In this document: in pieces, positions 19,827 through 29,353 of the stretch
Layout: each line of letters opens with the position of its first letter
How positions within the stretch are numbered: position 1 is the stretch's first letter
Source: JACVRW01 sp963811055
Lineage (GTDB): Bacteria > Actinomycetota > Thermoleophilia > Solirubrobacterales > Thermoleophilaceae
Length of the DNA: 64,000 nucleotides
NCBI GenBank assembly: GCA_963811055.1
Contig: CAWEPQ010000007.1
Span: 1-64,000, forward strand
Direction of reading: 5' to 3'
Notes under the pieces: generated by a model
What the model saw: only the letters and a program-made list of their open reading frames with translations
Database searches by the model: none
What the model was told of the DNA's origin: nothing
Program-made: the position numbers and the translations under genes

Positions 19827-20758
19827 ATGGCTGGCAGGCAGTGGATCGCGGTGCTCGCGGCGGCCGTGATCGGCGGCGGTGCCGCCACGGTGGTGGCGTC
19901 GTGCGGCGAGGACGACGAGGGCGTGAAGATCGAGGGCGGCGCCACCACCGGCACCACGGGCACCGGCACCACCGGCACGGTGACCGTGGACACGAACGCC
20001 ACCAGCGCCGAGGGCCTCCAGGCGGCGATGTCGAAGGTGGCCACCTACGCGCGCCGGCAGACCGCCGACCTGGTGGCCGCCACCATCGCCCTCCAGGAGG
20101 CGGTCGACGCCGGCTCGGTGCCGCAGGCCAAGGAGGCCTACGCCGCCGGTCGCCCCTACTACGAGCGGATCGAGCCGCTCGTGGCGCTGTTCCCGGAGCT
20201 CGACGGCAAGATCGACGCCCGCGAGGATGACTTCCCGAAGAAGGGGGAGGACCCCACCTGGACCGGCTTCCACCCGATAGAGCGCGCGCTCTGGCACGAC
20301 GGCGAGATCACCGCGCGCACCCGCGCCCTGGCCGCCGGCCTGGTGCGCGACTCGCGCCGCTCGACCCGCTGATGGCCGAGGCCGAAGGTCACGCCCGAGG
20401 TGGTCATCCCCGGCACCGCGGAGCTGGTGGACGAGGTCGAGGAGTCGAAGATCACGGGCGAGGAGGAGCGCTACTCGAAGCTCGACCTCCCCACCTTCCT
20501 GGCCAACCTCGAGGGCGCGCGCGAGTTCTTCGACGCGCTGGCGCCGCTCGTGCAGGCCAAGGACGCCGGAGCTGGCCGACGAGATCGACGACGCCTTCGA
20601 CGGCGCCTTCGAGGAGGTCGAGAAGCTGCGCAGCGGCAGCGGCTTCGCCGCCCTACGACGAGCTGACCGACGCCCAGCAGCGTGCGGTCAAGCAGAGCAT
20701 CGAGGCGCTCGCCGAGCCGCTGGCCCGCGTGCAGGGGACGCTCGGCGTACAGGGGTGA
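19827..20758 (+). CDS. efeO: EfeO/EfeM-type imelysin (M75) iron-uptake lipoprotein
   Basis: The N-terminus has a hydrophobic signal with a lipobox-like VASC at about residues 24-27, followed by a Thr/Gly-rich linker, so it is probably membrane-tethered on the outside. The body is the imelysin helical bundle with the metal-binding motif His149-x-x-Glu152 in GFHPIERALW, and later blocks YSKLDLPTFLANLEGAREFFDAL and YDELTDAQQRAVKQSIEAL. No cupredoxin domain precedes it, matching the EfeM form. It would bind ferrous/ferric iron and pass it to a permease. ATG 19827 is preceded by CGGAGG. efeB follows after 7 bases. Frame changes near 20350, 20388, 20570 and 20652. Confidence 0.85.
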
Positions 20759-20765
20759 GCCGGGC

Positions 20766-21986
20766 GTGAGCGGCGTCTCCAGGCGGCGCTTCGTACAGAG
20801 CGCGGCGGGAGGCGCGGCGGTGGCGGCGGGGGCCTTCGGCGCCGCTCGCAGCTGCTGGACGACGACGACGCGCACGCCGAGCTCGTTCCCTGGGAGGGCC
20901 CGCGCCAGGCCGGCATCGTCACGCCGCGGACGCCCTACGGGATGGTGGCGGCGTTCGACGTGGTGACCGACGACCTGGAGACGCTCTTCCAGGACCTCAC
21001 CGCCAGGATCGCCGAGCTCACCCAGGGCCACCCGGATCGGCTCGACCCGATCTCGAACGCGGCGCTGCCCCCTCCGACACGGGCGAGCTCGGCTTCGAGG
21101 ACCGCGACGACGGCCGGCTCACGATCACGCTCGCGCTCGGCGCGTCGCTGTTCGACGAGCGCTTCGGGCTGCGCCGGCCGCCGGCCGCCGGCGCTCAGCC
21201 GCATGCCCTCGTTCCCCGGCGACAACCTCGATCCGCGCCGCTGCCACGGCGACCTGCTGGTGCTGGTGCAGTCGGACCACGCGATGATCACCCACCACGC
21301 GGTGCGCGACGTCATGCGCCGCACCAAGGGCCGGCTCGAGGGTCGCTGGGCCCAGTCCTGCTTCCAGCGCTTCGCCGAGGACAACCCCTCCACGCGCAAG
21401 CGCGAGGGCGTGGCCGACGCGCGCGGGCTGCTCGGCTTCCCCGACGGCTCGCAGAACATCGGCGCCGATCGCCACGAGCTGATCTTCACCGGCGAGGAGG
21501 CGCCGGAGTGGGCGCGCGGCGGGCTCCTACCTGGCGGTGCGCCTGATCCGGTTGAAGCTGGAGCGCTGGGACCGGCTCTCGCGCACCGCCCAGGAGCGAC
21601 TCGATCGGCCGCAAGAAGGTGTCCGGCGCGCCGCTCGAGGGGCGGCGCGAGGAGGAGGTGCCGAAGCTCGACGAGCGCACGCCGATCGACGCCCACATCC
21701 GGATGGCCAACCCGCGCGAGCCGGGCGACGAGCGCCACCGCTTCCTGCGCCGGCCCGTTCGTGTTCGCCAACGGCTTCGACGACTACGGGCTGCTCGACT
21801 CCGGCTCGGTGTTCCTGGCCTTCTGCCGCGACCTCGAGCGACAGTTCGCGCACGGTCAAGCGGCGCACGCACGGGCAGGACCTCGACGAGTACATGGTCG
21901 CCTTCGGCGGCGGGTACTTCTTCTGCCCGCCCGGGGTGGAGGGCGAGGACGACTACCTCGCCCGGCGCCTGGTCGAGCCCGCCTAG
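20766..21986 (+). CDS. efeB: EfeB-type dye-decolourising heme peroxidase
   Basis: About 405 residues. The N-terminus is a twin-arginine signal (SRRRFVQSAAGGAAVAAGAF), so the folded heme protein is exported. DyP motifs: GLLGFPDGSQN (the GxxDG distal Asp), DAHIRMANPRE close to the proximal heme-ligand region, and the C-terminal MVAFGGGYFFCPPGV. EfeB oxidises ferrous iron or acts on heme in the EfeUOB system. GTG 20766 starts just after the efeO stop. Seven frame changes (near 20848, 21075, 21185, 21525, 21605, 21758, 21858). No efeU permease follows; the next gene is on the other strand and overlaps the stop by four bases. Confidence 0.88.
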
Positions 21987-22940
21987 CGCCTCGGCAGCGG
22001 GCGCCAGTCCGGCGCGAACGCGTCGTAGCTGCTGTCCGAGCTCACCGCGCCGGACTCGAACTCCCGCTCGCCGCGTCCCGTCGGCCCTCACGATGAAGAT
22101 CCCGACTCGAACGGGTGGTAGGCGAGGAAGCGCCCGTCGGGCGACCACGCCACGTCCTCCGCCGAGATCGGCTGGCGTCCGCGCACGCGCCGCAGGCCGC
22201 CGCCGTTCGCGTTCATCACGTAGAGGTAGCCCTTGCGCACGAACGCGATCTTGGTCCCGTGCGGCGACCATGCCGGAGCCAGCCCGTTCTTTCGCGTGAG
22301 CGGCCGCCGGCCCGACCCGTCCGGCTTGATCGTGGCGAGCTGTCCGCGCACCGGCTGCCCGACCACGTCCGGTAGCCGGTCACGTAGGCGATCCGGTTGC
22401 GCGTGGACCACGCCGGCGCGCGGGCGCCGGTGGTGGTCAGCCGGCGCGAGACGCGCCTGGCCACGTTGTACACGTAGAGATCGGCAGCGGTGCGATCCCG
22501 GCGAGATGCCGGTGAAGACGATGCGCTTGCCGTCCGGGCTCCAGGCGGGCTCGCCGTCGTCGACGGTCTGGCGCGGCAGCAGCCGGAAGTCGGAGCCGTC
22601 GCTCTTCAGGATCGCGAGCCGCGTGCCCGCGTCGACGGCGAGGAAATCGCCGCGCGGCGAGTAGGCCGGGCTCGGTGAAGGAGGTGGCGCAGGCCGGGTC
22701 CTGCGCGATCTCGTCGATGACCGTGCAGCTCCGGAGCGTGAAGCGGTCGTCGCCGCGGAGGCGCGCCCGCCATCAGCGCGATCATCGACCGGTTCGGACC
22801 CTCACCGCTCTCCGGGCTCGAGTACGAGCTGTGGACGTAGGCGATCTGGCCGTTGCGGCCGGGGAACGCGGCCTGGGCGGCGGGCACCAGCGCGAGCAGC
22901 GCGATGCCGCGACGAGGAGGGCGGGCCAGGTTCGCCTCAT
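21983..22940 (-). CDS. secreted TolB-like beta-propeller (PD40) protein
   Basis: ATG 22938-22940 opens a signal peptide (MRRTWPALLVAA, then AQAAFPGRNGQIAY after a frameshift). The body has repeated TolB/PD40 blades: PAWSPHGTKIAFVRKG, EDVAWSPDGRFLAYHPF and, in other frames, further copies of WSPDGKRIVFTG type. It ends SYDAFAPDWRPLP. Several shifts break it. Such proteins are exported propellers with scaffold or binding roles; no catalytic residues are visible. Convergent with efeB. Confidence 0.7.
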
Positions 22941-22989
22941 GCCGGCATCAAACCGGGACGGCCCGTCAAGTTGCGTAAGAGTGCGCGCA

Positions 22990-23489
22990 ATGTCCAGGCG
23001 GATGGCGGCGGCTGGCAGCGCTCTGTTCCTGGTGGTGGCGCCGGGCGTTGTCGCCGGCGTCGTGCCGTGGCTCCTCACGGGCTGGGAGTCCAACGAGCTC
23101 TGGCTGCCGCTGCGCGTGCTGGGTGCGCTGGTGACCGCCGGCGGGGTCGGCGGTCGTGCTGCACGCGTTCGCGCGCTTCGTGCGTGGAGGGCATCGGCAC
23201 GCCCGCGCCGGTGGCGCCGCCCCAGCTGCTGGTGGTCGGCGGCATCTACCGCCACGTGCGCAACCCGATGTACGTGGCGGTGCTGGCAGCGATCCTCGGC
23301 CAGGCGCTGCTGCTCGGGCAGCTGGTGCTGCTGGGCTACGCGGCGGCGATGTGGCTCGTTTTCGCCGCGTTCGTGCGCTTCTACGAGGAGCCGACGCTCG
23401 CCGAGAGCTTCGGCGCCGACTACGACGCCTACCGCCGCGCCGTGCCCGCCTGGCTGCCGCGCCTGCGGCCCTGGCGGCCGAGCAGCTGA
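22990..23489 (+). CDS. isoprenylcysteine carboxyl methyltransferase-family membrane protein
   Basis: About 165 residues with four to five hydrophobic helices. The SAM-binding signature is YRHVRNPMYVAVLAA, followed by the conserved tail FYEEPTLAESFGADYDAYRRAVPAWLPR, which is diagnostic for the ICMT/PEMT group. Bacterial members methylate small hydrophobic thiols or lipids in the membrane; the substrate here is unknown. ATG 22990 is supported by the length. Frame changes near 23150 and 23187. Confidence 0.78.
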
Positions 23490-23985
23490 GAGCGCTCGGA
23501 CGGCGGCATCGTGCACCCGCCTGAGCGCTGCCGTCCGGGGCAACGGATCTCGTGGCGCCGATCGGTAGCCCACGAAGCGTCGTCCGGATCCGGGTGCCGC
23601 GCGGGTCAGTCCGTCACGCCGTCCTCGGTCCATCGGTCCGCGGCGTCCAGGGCGATAGTCGCCTGATCCCCAGCTCGGCTCAACGTCAGCGCCTGTCGAT
23701 GGTAAGGCGAATTGGCGTCATCGTAGCGAGGTCGGCGTCGCGTCACAGTCCGAGCGTGCGCCTTGCTCCCCGTCACGAACGAAGGTTATCGACGACCGGA
23801 CGCACATTGCTTCACGACGTAGATCTCGCCGGCCTCGTGTTGGGTCGACTGAAAGCGAACTGACGCCCGCGGGGGATCATGCGGGCGCGTGTCGAGCCCC
23901 GCGTTGGTCAGTGGGCGTCGACAGGCGAGGATCGAGGATCCTGGTTGTCGCACGGTCGACGTCGCGACGGCCGAGCCGCGGACGA
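23490..23985. other. intergenic stretch without a convincing gene
   Basis: Lower G+C than its surroundings and no protein-like frame on either strand. It contains a loose inverted repeat CGGACGGC ... GCCGTCCG (about 23497-23535), possibly a terminator for the methyltransferase, and a seven-base stem CGCCCGC / GCGGGCG with a ten-base loop (23864-23887), which may terminate the leftward lipoprotein gene. Reduced coding character makes it a possible remnant or small-RNA locus; nothing more can be supported. Confidence 0.4.
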
Positions 23986-24357
23986 CTAGTCGCCCACCGT
24001 GGCGAACGTGCCTGTCGCGTTGAGCAGATGTTGCGTGGCGCCGTGGCGAACGTGTCCCGAACACAGAACTGGAAGTGGAAGGTCGAGTCCGGGCTCAAAC
24101 CGCTGATCGGCTCTGAGACCGGCTGCGGGACTCCCCCGCCGCCGACCGCAATGCTGCGTCGCGGCGTCTCGGTGCCGTAGGAGGTCGTGTCCCCGTAGCG
24201 CAACCAGTAGTCCACCAGGGCGGCATGGTCGCTGCGAACGGTGCCGTTCAGGGTCGCCTCGTCGTCGCTGACGTCGGTCGACGGCGTGGGTACACCGACA
24301 GCGCAGGCGGAGAGCGCGATAGCGAGGGGGACTGAGGGCTACTGCAAGGCGCTTCAT
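23986..24357 (-). CDS. small lipoprotein with fibronectin type III-like domain
   Basis: ATG 24355-24357 begins MKRLAVALS. After a shift in a C-run (near 24315) the frame gives SLAIALSACAVGVPTPST with a lipobox LSAC, then DDEATLNGTVRSD, VDYWLRYGDTTSYG and GLSPDSTFHFQFCVRDTFATA, ending TFATVGD. The repeated pattern 'ATLNGTV ... YG ... L.PDSTYHF' is that of extracellular FnIII-like modules. Two cysteines remain after the lipobox Cys. It would sit on the outer face of the membrane. Function unknown. Divergent from the phosphodiesterase-glycosyltransferase gene, so the operator at 24412 could affect both. Confidence 0.6.
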   Translation of the reverse strand: MKRLAVALSPPRYRALRLRCRCTHAVDRRQRRRGDPERHRSQRPCRPGGLLVALRGHDLLRHRDAATQHCGRRRGSPAAGLRADQRFEPGLDLPLPVLCSGHVRHGATQHLLNATGTFATVGD

Positions 24358-24411
24358 GCGAGCTCCAAGTCTTCTGGATAGCGACCATGTCACATGGGGC
24401 CGCGCCATGAC

Positions 24412-24425
24412 TTAGGGTTCCCTAA
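24412..24425 (+). promoter_or_regulatory. second TTAGGGTTCCCTAA operator, overlapping a -10 element
   Basis: Perfect 14-base palindrome identical to the first box upstream of efeO; TTAGGGTTCCCTAAG matches over 15 bases. Its right end overlaps TAAGAT (24423-24428), which is followed by six bases and then GTG 24435. A repressor bound here would block the leaderless promoter directly. Confidence 0.65.
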
Positions 24426-24428
24426 GAT
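24423..24428 (+). promoter_or_regulatory. candidate -10 TAAGAT, leaderless
   Basis: TAAGAT, six-base gap GCCGCG, start GTG 24435. Fits the same TAnnnT-N6/7-start layout seen at several other genes in the window. Confidence 0.5.
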
Positions 24429-24434
24429 GCCGCG

Positions 24435-26751
24435 GTGATCGGCGGCGACGGTCAGCGGGCGGCGGGCGGCTTCGAGATCTGGGCCGCGCGCGCGTGGAAC
24501 GTGTTCAACGAGGGCCGTCCGTTCTCGGTCGTCTACCCGGTGATGGTGCTGCTCGTGCGCGGCGCCGCGTGGGCCTGGCCCCCGACGGCTCGCTGCTCTC
24601 GCGCTGGCCGGCACCCTGGCGCTCGCGCTGGTGCTCTCGCGCTTCACGTTCCCGCTGCGCAGCCGGGCGCTGCTGTGGCTGGTCGCCCTCGCCTCGATCC
24701 CGCTGCTCGAGCCCTGGCGCGCGCTGCCGCTGCTCGCGGGCGCGCTGGCCGGCTACGTGTTCTTCACCGTCGTCCTCTGGGGCTCGATCTACTACCACCT
24801 GCGCACCGGCGCGCCGTGGACGCAACGGGCTGCGCTTCTGGCGGCTCGTGCTCACCAACTCGGACCCCACCAGCGGCAACGCGCTCGAGCAGGTGCCGAA
24901 GCTCGTGATGACCCTCAGCGCCGGGCAACCTGCTGGCCGAGGATCCCGGCCTCGCCTCCGTGGGCTGGATCGCGCTGGCGGCGGGCCTGGCGGCGGCCGC
25001 GGGCACGGTGGCGTGGCGCTGGTTCGCGCGCACGCGGCTGCCCGCGCTACCCCGAGCGCGCGCCCCAGCCGCCCGTGCGCCGAGCCGCTCGCCGAGCGCG
25101 TCTACGTGATCGTGGTGGACGGCTGCAACCGCGGGCGCCTCTGGCAGGCGGACGCGCCGGTCATGGACCGCCTCGCGCGCGAGGGCACCGAGTACCTGGG
25201 CGTCGAGCCGGCCCACCCGGCGCGCACCGTCGTCTGCTTCTCCTCGATGCTCACCGGCGCCTCGCCGGCCGAGCACGGGATGCGCTCGAACTTCGCCCCG
25301 CGGCTCGGGCGTGCGCCGCGAGTCGGTGTTCGACGTGCTGGAGCGCCACGGGCGCCGCGGCCGGCTGGTGGGGATCGCCCACCTGCTCGACCCGTTCGGC
25401 GAGGACGTCGTGCGCTCGGTCACCTCGGTGCAGCCCACCGGCCAGATCGACAGCTCGCTGTGCGCCGAGGGCCGCCGCGTGGTGGAGGAGGAGGACCCGG
25501 ACCTGCTCGTGCTCCAGCTCCTGGCCGCCGACCAGCTCGGCCACGTGCGCGGCGTGCGCAGCCCCGAGTACCTCGACCAGCTCGCCGAGACCGACCGCCA
25601 CGTGGGCGACTTCCTCAGCTTCCTCGAGGAGCGCGGCAAGCTCGACGGGGCCACGGTGATCCTGATGGCCGACCACGGGCAGGGGCGGGGGATCGGCGGC
25701 CACGGCCACCTCGACTGGGGCGAGCGCCCGGTGCCGTTCGTGGTCTGGGGCGCGGGCGCGCGGGCCGGCGCGGTGAGCCGCGAGCCGCGCTCGGTGTGCG
25801 AGCTGGCGGCCACGGTGTCGTCACTGCTCGGCGTGGAGGCCCCCGCGGCGGCGCGGGGCCGGCCGATGGTGCCCGAGCTCGACCCCTGCATCGAGCAGGG
25901 CGCCTCGGCCGGCCGCGCGCTCGCCGTGGTGGTGGCCCGCGACGAGGAGCCCGCCGTGGGCCGCGTGCTGGCGGGGCTGCCGCGGGAGGCCTGCGGGATG
26001 CCCGTGGACGTCCTGCTGGTGGACGACGGCTCGCGCGACTCCACCGCGGCCATCGGCCGCGAGCACGGGGCGCGGGTGGTGTCGCACGCAGCGTCCGAGG
26101 GCCTCGGCGCGGCGCTGCGCACCGGACTCGCGCACGCGCGCGACGAGGGCTACGCCGCCGCGGTGTACCTCGACGGCGACGGCGAGTACGACCCGGCCGA
26201 CTTCGCCACCGTGCTCGAGCCGGTGGCGCGCGGGCGCGCCGACTACGTGATCGGCTCGCGCTTCCTCGGGGACCGCGACGGGATGACCTGGCACCGCACG
26301 CTCGCCAACCGGGTCACGAGCGCGCTGCGTGGGGATGCTCTGCCGGCACGGTGTCCAGCGACGGCCAGTCGGGCTACCGCGCCTTCTCCGCCCGGGCGCT
26401 CGCCACGGCGCGATCGCCCACGACTACAACTACGCCCAGGTGCTCACGCTGTCGCTCTGGGGGGCGGGCATCGAGCCGGTGGAGGTGCCGGTGTCCTACC
26501 GCCGGCGCACCACCGGCCGCTCGTTCGTGCGCTACCCGGAGTACTTGGCGCGCGTGGCGCCGGCGGTCTGGCGCGAGTGGCGGTACTCGCGCCAGCAGAA
26601 GAGGAACGGCCAGCCCGGCGATCGCGCCGGCCAGCGTGAACGGCCAGTTGTCGCCGTCTGGAACACCGGCCAGAGCGCGGTGAGCGGCCCGAACGGAGCG
26701 TCGGGCCGGTCGGTCACGAACGAGCCGCCGAAGAACCCCACGTCGGCGTAG
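24435..26751 (+). CDS. fusion: membrane domain, type I phosphodiesterase (alkaline phosphatase superfamily) and GT2 glycosyltransferase
   Basis: About 740-770 residues in three parts. (1) Roughly six membrane helices (VVYPVMVLLVRGAAW, LLWLVALASIPLL, LLAGALAGYVFFTVVLW). (2) An alkaline-phosphatase-superfamily phosphodiesterase with metal/nucleophile motifs VIVVDGCNRG, ARTVVCFSSMLTGASPAEHG, LLAADQLGH, LMADHGQG and GGHGH. (3) A family 2 glycosyltransferase of DPM1/polyprenyl-phosphate type: VARDEEPAVG, VLLVDDGSRDST, YLDGDGEYDP, YVIGSRFLGDRDG, ending RRRTTGRSFVRYPEYL. Parts 2 and 3 lie in one unbroken frame (25311-26330), so the fusion is not created by a frameshift. Shifts occur near 24580, 24830, 24930, 25045, 25310 and 26335-26410. 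It may make or recycle a lipid-linked sugar at the membrane (inference). The stop is uncertain (26639-26751) and overlaps the convergent gene. Confidence 0.75.
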
Positions 26752-27924
26752 AGCCACACGCTGCCGACGAGGGTGAGCGCCGAGAGCGCGATGCCGATCC
26801 TGCGGCATGTGGCGCAGGCCGAGCGCGACCAGCGGGATGGCCAGCGGGAGGCCGGCCAGCAGGTGCCGCGGCGGGAACCAGAAGCCGAACATGGTGGGGG
26901 CGAGGAACGAGGCGGTGAGCCAGTGGGCGCCGAGGGCCGCGGCGCAGAGGCCGGCGGTGAGCTCGACCTGGCGAACGTCGGCCACCGCTCGCGAGAGGTG
27001 GTCGCGGTGCATGCGCCAGAGCCACCAGAGGCCGGCGAAGGCGAGCGGGAACACGGGCGCCCAGCGCAGCAGGCCGCAGTTGCGGTCGATGTAGAGGGCC
27101 ACCAGCCGGTAGGCGCGGGCCACGTACCCGGCCGGGGAGTCGGCGTCGGTGGCGCTGTCGTCGGGGTGGTCGGCGGCGTAGGGGGTGGGGCCGCCGTAGA
27201 GCGCCTCGTTGATGGCCACGTAGAACACGGCGCTGAAGAGCGAGATCTCGACGGAGCCGATGGCGAGCGTGCGCCTGCGGGCGCGCCAGAGGCCGCGGGC
27301 GGCCACGAAGCCGATCACGATGCCGGCGGGCACGAACTTGGTGCCGAGCCAGGGGAGGAAGCCGAGCAGCGCGAAGCAGAGGAAGGCCTCGCGCCGGCGC
27401 GGGCGCTCGTCCAGGCGCAGGGCCAGCAGCGCGGCGCCGGCGAGCGCGGCGCCGGCGGTGAGCTCCGGGTAGACCGCCGTGCCGTAGGCGATGAACGGGG
27501 GACATAGGCCCACCGCCGCGGCGGCGCCGATCGCCCACGGGTCGGGCACCACCCTGAGCGCCAGCCGGTAGGCCAGCGCCACCGCCAGCGCGGCGATGGC
27601 CGCGAGGAACAGCTCGACGCCCTTGGCCCCGCCGACGAGGTAGGCGGGCAGGATGAGGAGCGGGAAGCCCACGCCGTGCGGCTCGTTCAGGCGGCCGTCG
27701 GTCTCCACGCCGTGCTCGTCGAGGTCGTAGGGGTAGAAGTCGGAGTAGGCGCGCGCGATGAACTCGTCGTTCACGTCCACGTCGTGGTCGCGCTTCAGCG
27801 ATTCGGCGGCGAGCAGGTAGTGCGGCTCGTCGCCGGCGTAGTCGGACTCGTTGAAGGCGTGGAAGCCGAGCGTGGCGGCGTAGACGCCGAAGAGCACGAG
27901 GAAGAGGGCCGCGGTTCGCTTCAT
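26532..27924 (-). CDS. GT-C type membrane glycosyltransferase (dolichyl/polyprenyl-phosphate-sugar dependent)
   Basis: About 450 residues with some ten hydrophobic helices. The first extracytoplasmic loop has the acidic GT-C signature YAGDEPHYLLAAESL, as in PMT/ArnT-like enzymes that use a polyprenyl-phosphate sugar donor. An intact frame covers residues 1-380; shifts near 26815 and 26640 affect the last helices, and the true stop lies between 26532 and about 26640. ATG 27922-27924 is set by the signal-anchor-like start (MKRTAALFLVLFGVYAATLG). Convergent with the GT2 fusion: a DPM1-like donor synthase facing a GT-C acceptor enzyme is a functionally sensible pair. Confidence 0.72.
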
Positions 27925-27938
27925 TGCCGGCGGAAGGC

Positions 27939-27944
27939 TAGATT
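27939..27944 (+). promoter_or_regulatory. candidate -10 TAGATT, leaderless
   Basis: TAGATT, six bases GCGCCC, ATG 27951. The whole divergent gap to the GT-C gene is only 26 bases, so the two promoters must overlap each other or the coding ends. Confidence 0.45.
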
Positions 27945-27950
27945 GCGCCC

Positions 27951-28367
27951 ATGACCACTCGCGATGCCGAGCTTGCTCGCGGTGCGTTCGAGGCGTGGGA
28001 AGAGGGCACGCTGCCGGAGTACGCGGAGCTCCATGTGCATCCCGACGTGGAGTTCTACGACGCGCCGGAGATGCCGGACGCGCAGATCGTGCGCGGCCGC
28101 GACGCGGCGCTGGCCCGGATGGACTCCTACATGGAGCTGCTCGGCCGCTTCTCCATTCCCGTGTGCGAGGTGCAGCCCCGCTCGGAGGGCGTGTTCGTGC
28201 GCGTGGCGCCGTCGGGCCGGGCGCCGGCCAGCGGCGTGGCGATCGAGTGGGAGGTCTTCTGCGTGATGCGCTTCGAGGACGGGCTGCTGGTCGAGCTGCG
28301 CAACTACTTCGACCGCGAGACGGCGCTGGCCGCGGCCGGCGTTGACCCGTCGGTCCGCGCGCGCTAG
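27951..28367 (+). CDS. NTF2-like (SnoaL-type) protein
   Basis: Intact, 138 residues. Cone-shaped NTF2 fold indicators: N-terminal helix RDAELARGAFEAWEEGTL, then HPDVEFYDAPEMPDA, a central helix RGRDAALARMDSYMELL and strands ending VFCVMRFEDGLLVELRNYFDRETAL. The conserved polar pocket residues of the SnoaL group (Asp and Arg of 'MRFEDGLLVE') are present. Binding protein or small isomerase/hydrolase; no specific substrate can be named. First of three NTF2-like genes in 1.4 kb. Confidence 0.75.
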   Translation: MTTRDAELARGAFEAWEEGTLPEYAELHVHPDVEFYDAPEMPDAQIVRGRDAALARMDSYMELLGRFSIPVCEVQPRSEGVFVRVAPSGRAPASGVAIEWEVFCVMRFEDGLLVELRNYFDRETALAAAGVDPSVRAR

Positions 28368-28404
28368 CTTCGTTCGCGACTCGCCCTATATAGGAGGCCG
28401 CTCC

Positions 28405-28942
28405 ATGATCACCGGCCGTGCAGCATCCACGCAGCTCGACCCCGGCTTGGCTCGAGGCGTTCGCGGCGAGGTGGGGGGAGGCCTGGAACTCGCACGACCC
28501 TGCGCGGCTCCTGGCGCTCATGACCGAGGACGTCGTCTACGAGGACTCGGCCTGGCCCACGACGATGCACGGCCACGCCGAGGTCCGCCCGTTCCTCGAC
28601 TCGGTCTGGACGGCGATGCCCGATCTGCGCTTCGAGTTCACCGACGGGCCGTTCATCAAGCCCAACGCCGAGGCAGCGTCTTTCTACTGGCGCGGCACGG
28701 GCCGCTTCACCGGCCCGCTCGACCCGCCCGGCTTCGCTCCCACCGGCAGGCCGCTCGAGTTCTTCGGGGCCGACTTCCACGAGTACCGCGACGAGAAGGT
28801 CTCGCGGCTGCGGATCGTGTTCGACAACATGGACGTGGCGCGCAAGCTGGGGCTGCTGCCCGCCGCCGGGTCGCGAGCCGACCGCGCCGGGGCCTCAGCC
28901 CAGCGGATGGCGATGCGGCTGCGCTCGCTGCGCCGGCCCTGA
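28405..28942 (+). CDS. SnoaL-like ester cyclase-family protein
   Basis: ATG 28405 has an excellent AGGAGG site seven bases upstream, but the conserved frame starts at 28418, so a one-base shift around 28441 is inferred. Domain signals: AWLEAFAARWGEAWNSHDPARLLALM, EDVVYEDSAWPTTMHGHAEV, WTAMPDLRFEFTDG, then FYWRGTGRFTG and FFGADFHEYRDEKVSRLRIVFD. This is the typical SnoaL/polyketide-cyclase NTF2 pattern with pocket His and Asp. A TATATA run (28388-28393) just before the ribosome site is unusual in this GC context and might be part of a promoter. Confidence 0.75.
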
Positions 28943-28943
28943 C

Positions 28944-29342
28944 TCAGTCGTGCCGGCCGGCGGCCCTCAGGACGTCCACGACCCTTGAGCAGATCGCGAA
29001 CCAGCAGAACTTGCCGTCATCGAGCCGCCAACCGTGGAACAGCTCCGTGGGGATGGTGTCCTGGGTGATGCCCGTGTGCCGGAGCCGGCCGCTCAGGCTG
29101 ACCGTCACGATGATGAGGTCTTCCTCCGTCGCGAACGCCGTGGGCACGGCATTGGGCTCCTCGACGATGTCCGCGTAGTCGTCGAGGAACGCGCGGATCG
29201 CGGCCTTGCCCTCGAAGGTCTGCCCGAGCACACGGTTGTCGTGCCGGGCGTCGTCGGCGAACAGCTCCATCGCGCCATCGAGGTCGCCGCGGTTGTAGCG
29301 CTCGTAGAAGACATGCGCGATCGCGAGGGTCTGCCCGGACAT
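28944..29342 (-). CDS. NTF2-like nuclear transport factor 2 family protein
   Basis: Intact, 132 residues: IAHVFYERYNRGDLDGAMELFADDARHDN, then FEGKAAIRAFLDDYADIV, VTVSLSGRLRHTGI and FHGWRLDDGKFCWFAICSR. Classic SnoaL_2/DUF4440-like pattern. It is the third NTF2-like gene in a row, on the opposite strand and separated by one base from the second (convergent stops). It lies 11 bases downstream of the acyl-CoA dehydrogenase stop, probably in one transcript. Confidence 0.75.
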   Translation of the reverse strand: MSGQTLAIAHVFYERYNRGDLDGAMELFADDARHDNRVLGQTFEGKAAIRAFLDDYADIVEEPNAVPTAFATEEDLIIVTVSLSGRLRHTGITQDTIPTELFHGWRLDDGKFCWFAICSRVVDVLRAAGRHD

Positions 29343-29353
29343 GGGCTAGTCGG

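Noticed and set aside
23497..23535. Strong intrinsic terminator after the ICMT-like gene
   Set aside because: The arms CGGACGGC/GCCGTCCG are separated by a 20-plus-base loop and lack a U-tract; listed only as a weak possibility in the intergenic entry.
26374..28521. 715-codon leftward frame extending the GT-C gene on both sides
   Set aside because: The 5' extension overlaps two clear NTF2-like genes on the other strand; the protein begins at ATG 27924.
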